Assembly: GCA_012514785.1 (NCBI GenBank)
Contig: JAAYZP010000395.1
Coordinates: 1-6,411, forward strand
Length of the DNA: 6,411 bases
Direction of reading: 5' to 3'
DNA from: Propionibacterium sp.
GTDB lineage: Bacteria > Actinomycetota > Actinomycetes > Propionibacteriales > Propionibacteriaceae
In this document: positions 5,745 through 6,411 of the stretch, piece by piece
Numbering within the stretch: the first letter of the stretch is position 1
Layout: each line of letters opens with the position of its first letter
Translations under genes and position numbers: made by a program
The notes under the pieces: model-generated
Databases searched by the model: none
Told to the model about the DNA's origin: nothing
Seen by the model: the letters and a program-made list of their open reading frames with translations, nothing else

Positions 5745-5753
5745 TTGTCACAA
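5745..5753. promoter_or_regulatory. Short perfect palindrome in the protease promoter region
   Basis: TTGT and ACAA arms around a single central C form a symmetric site about 30 bp before the protease ATG. It overlaps CACAAT (5749-5754), the best -10-like hexamer upstream of the gene. It could be a repressor half-site pair near the transcription start, but four-base arms can occur by chance. Confidence 0.25.
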
Positions 5754-5772
5754 TGGAAGCCACGACCAGCTT

Positions 5773-5780
5773 GAGGAGGA
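5773..5780 (+). promoter_or_regulatory. Ribosome binding site of the HtrA-like protease gene
   Basis: GAGGAGGA precedes the ATG at 5784 by three bases, and the GAGGAG core by five. This is the strongest Shine-Dalgarno sequence in the window and fixes the start codon. It shows that this mRNA carries a conventional 5' leader, unlike the candidate leaderless genes nearby. Confidence 0.8.
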
Positions 5781-5783
5781 GCC

Positions 5784-6411
5784 ATGAGCGAGCCGCAGAA
5801 CCCCTGGAACCAGCCCGACCCGGGCGACGACGCGCGCCCGCAGAGCGCTCCCTCGCCACGTCCGCAGTCCCACCCGTCACCGCGGCCCCAGTTCCAGCAG
5901 GCGCAGCCCTTCGGCAGCCCGCCCAGCGCGACGCCACCCCCCGGCTACGGCGGGGCACCGCGGCAGCCGCAGCCCGGCCAGTCCCCGTTCCCGCCGCCCC
6001 AGTATTCGGTGCAGCCCACCCAGCCCCCGTCGCGGAAGAAGCGGGGCGGCGCCGGCCGGGTGGCGGCCGTCGCCGGGATCGTCGCGCTCGCCGCCGGCGC
6101 CGGTGCGGGCGGCGGCGTCCTCGCCGACCGCTACCTCGACGAGTCCGCCCCGGCCGCCACGGTCACCGAGGCACCCGGCTCGGAGTCGACCACCGTGATC
6201 CAGACGGACCCGAACGCGCCCAACTGGACCACCGTCGCCGACGTCGCGAGTCAGTCCGTCGTGGCGATCCAGGTGGTGACCAGCAGCGGCGCGGGCCAGG
6301 GATCGGGCGTCGTTATCGACGACGTGGGCAACATCATCACCAACAACCACGTGGTCAACGGCGCGGAGCAGATCCTGGTGACGCTCGGCTCGCAGACGCT
6401 GCAGGCCGAAC
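5784..6411 (+). CDS. HtrA/DegP-family (PepD-like) membrane-anchored trypsin-like serine protease (3' truncated)
   Basis: The first 209 residues are visible. Residues 1-82 are a Pro/Gln/Ser-rich, probably disordered cytoplasmic segment. A basic patch (SRKKRGG, 83-89) precedes a single hydrophobic Ala/Gly-rich membrane segment at about 91-114. By the positive-inside rule the remainder is outside the membrane. After an acidic/Thr linker the protease domain begins near 148 (WTTVADVASQSVVAIQVV). It continues with GQGSGVVIDDVGNIITNNHVVNGA (171-194), the classic HtrA segment containing catalytic H189. The Asp and Ser of the triad and any PDZ domain lie beyond the edge. The architecture matches M. 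tuberculosis PepD and other actinobacterial HtrA proteins that handle misfolded envelope proteins under stress. A strong ribosome site supports the start. A tandem repeat 45 bp upstream suggests control by a stress-responsive two-component regulator. Which HtrA paralogue it is cannot be told from this part. Confidence 0.9.
   Translation, partial: MSEPQNPWNQPDPGDDARPQSAPSPRPQSHPSPRPQFQQAQPFGSPPSATPPPGYGGAPRQPQPGQSPFPPPQYSVQPTQPPSRKKRGGAGRVAAVAGIVALAAGAGAGGGVLADRYLDESAPAATVTEAPGSESTTVIQTDPNAPNWTTVADVASQSVVAIQVVTSSGAGQGSGVVIDDVGNIITNNHVVNGAEQILVTLGSQTLQAE

Noticed and set aside
4177..5787. A 536-codon open frame on the plus strand opposite adaAlkA
   Set aside because: It is antisense to a gene with intact Ada, AraC and AlkA motifs. 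Its translation is rich in Arg, Gly, Val and His with no recognisable domain, as expected for a shadow frame in GC-rich coding DNA.
1..6411. CRISPR arrays, tRNA or rRNA genes, insertion sequences, or a defence island
   Set aside because: I saw no regularly spaced repeats, cloverleaf-like sequences, transposase motifs or terminal inverted repeats. Every long stretch is accounted for by ordinary genes.

Overview
The window is GC-rich DNA packed with genes and reads as the chromosome of an actinobacterium. The best guess is a member of the Mycobacteriales (the Gordonia, Rhodococcus, Tsukamurella or Dietzia neighbourhood). Supporting evidence is the strong G/C bias at third codon positions, an Ada-AlkA fusion followed by ogt as in mycobacteria, an IclR-type regulator divergent from hutG as in corynebacteria, a PepD-like membrane-anchored HtrA protease, and several -10-like hexamers placed as in leaderless actinobacterial transcripts. 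The genus cannot be settled from this window.

Layout. Positions 1-183 hold the proline-rich C-terminus of a plus-strand protein, possibly of the DUF222/HNH type. It meets, tail to tail and only 5 bp away, an IclR-family regulator (189-950, minus). A 45 bp intergenic region separates the regulator from the divergent hutG (996-1940, plus), the last enzyme of one branch of histidine degradation. A HAD-superfamily protein (1945-2580) and an RsmC/RlmG-like methyltransferase (2577-3563) follow closely on the same strand. The HAD gene may also have its own leaderless promoter inside the end of hutG.

A convergent junction of 44 bp leads to the alkylation-repair operon on the minus strand: adaAlkA (4171-5655), then ogt (3608-4174), joined by an ATGA overlap. 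Together these encode a methyl-sensing regulator with a 3-methyladenine glycosylase, plus a suicide O6-alkylguanine transferase. They cover phosphotriester sensing, base excision and direct reversal. A 128 bp divergent promoter region separates adaAlkA from the start of a HtrA/PepD-like serine protease (from 5784, plus), which runs off the window just after its catalytic His.

All the genes belong to known families, and I see no wholly new system. The most useful second-look items are: a 19 bp tandem repeat with the architecture of an MprA box upstream of the HtrA-type protease; a HAD protein whose motif I lacks the second Asp; an Ogt with Gln where the Arg finger normally sits; and three genes whose -10-like hexamers lie 6-8 nt before the start codon.
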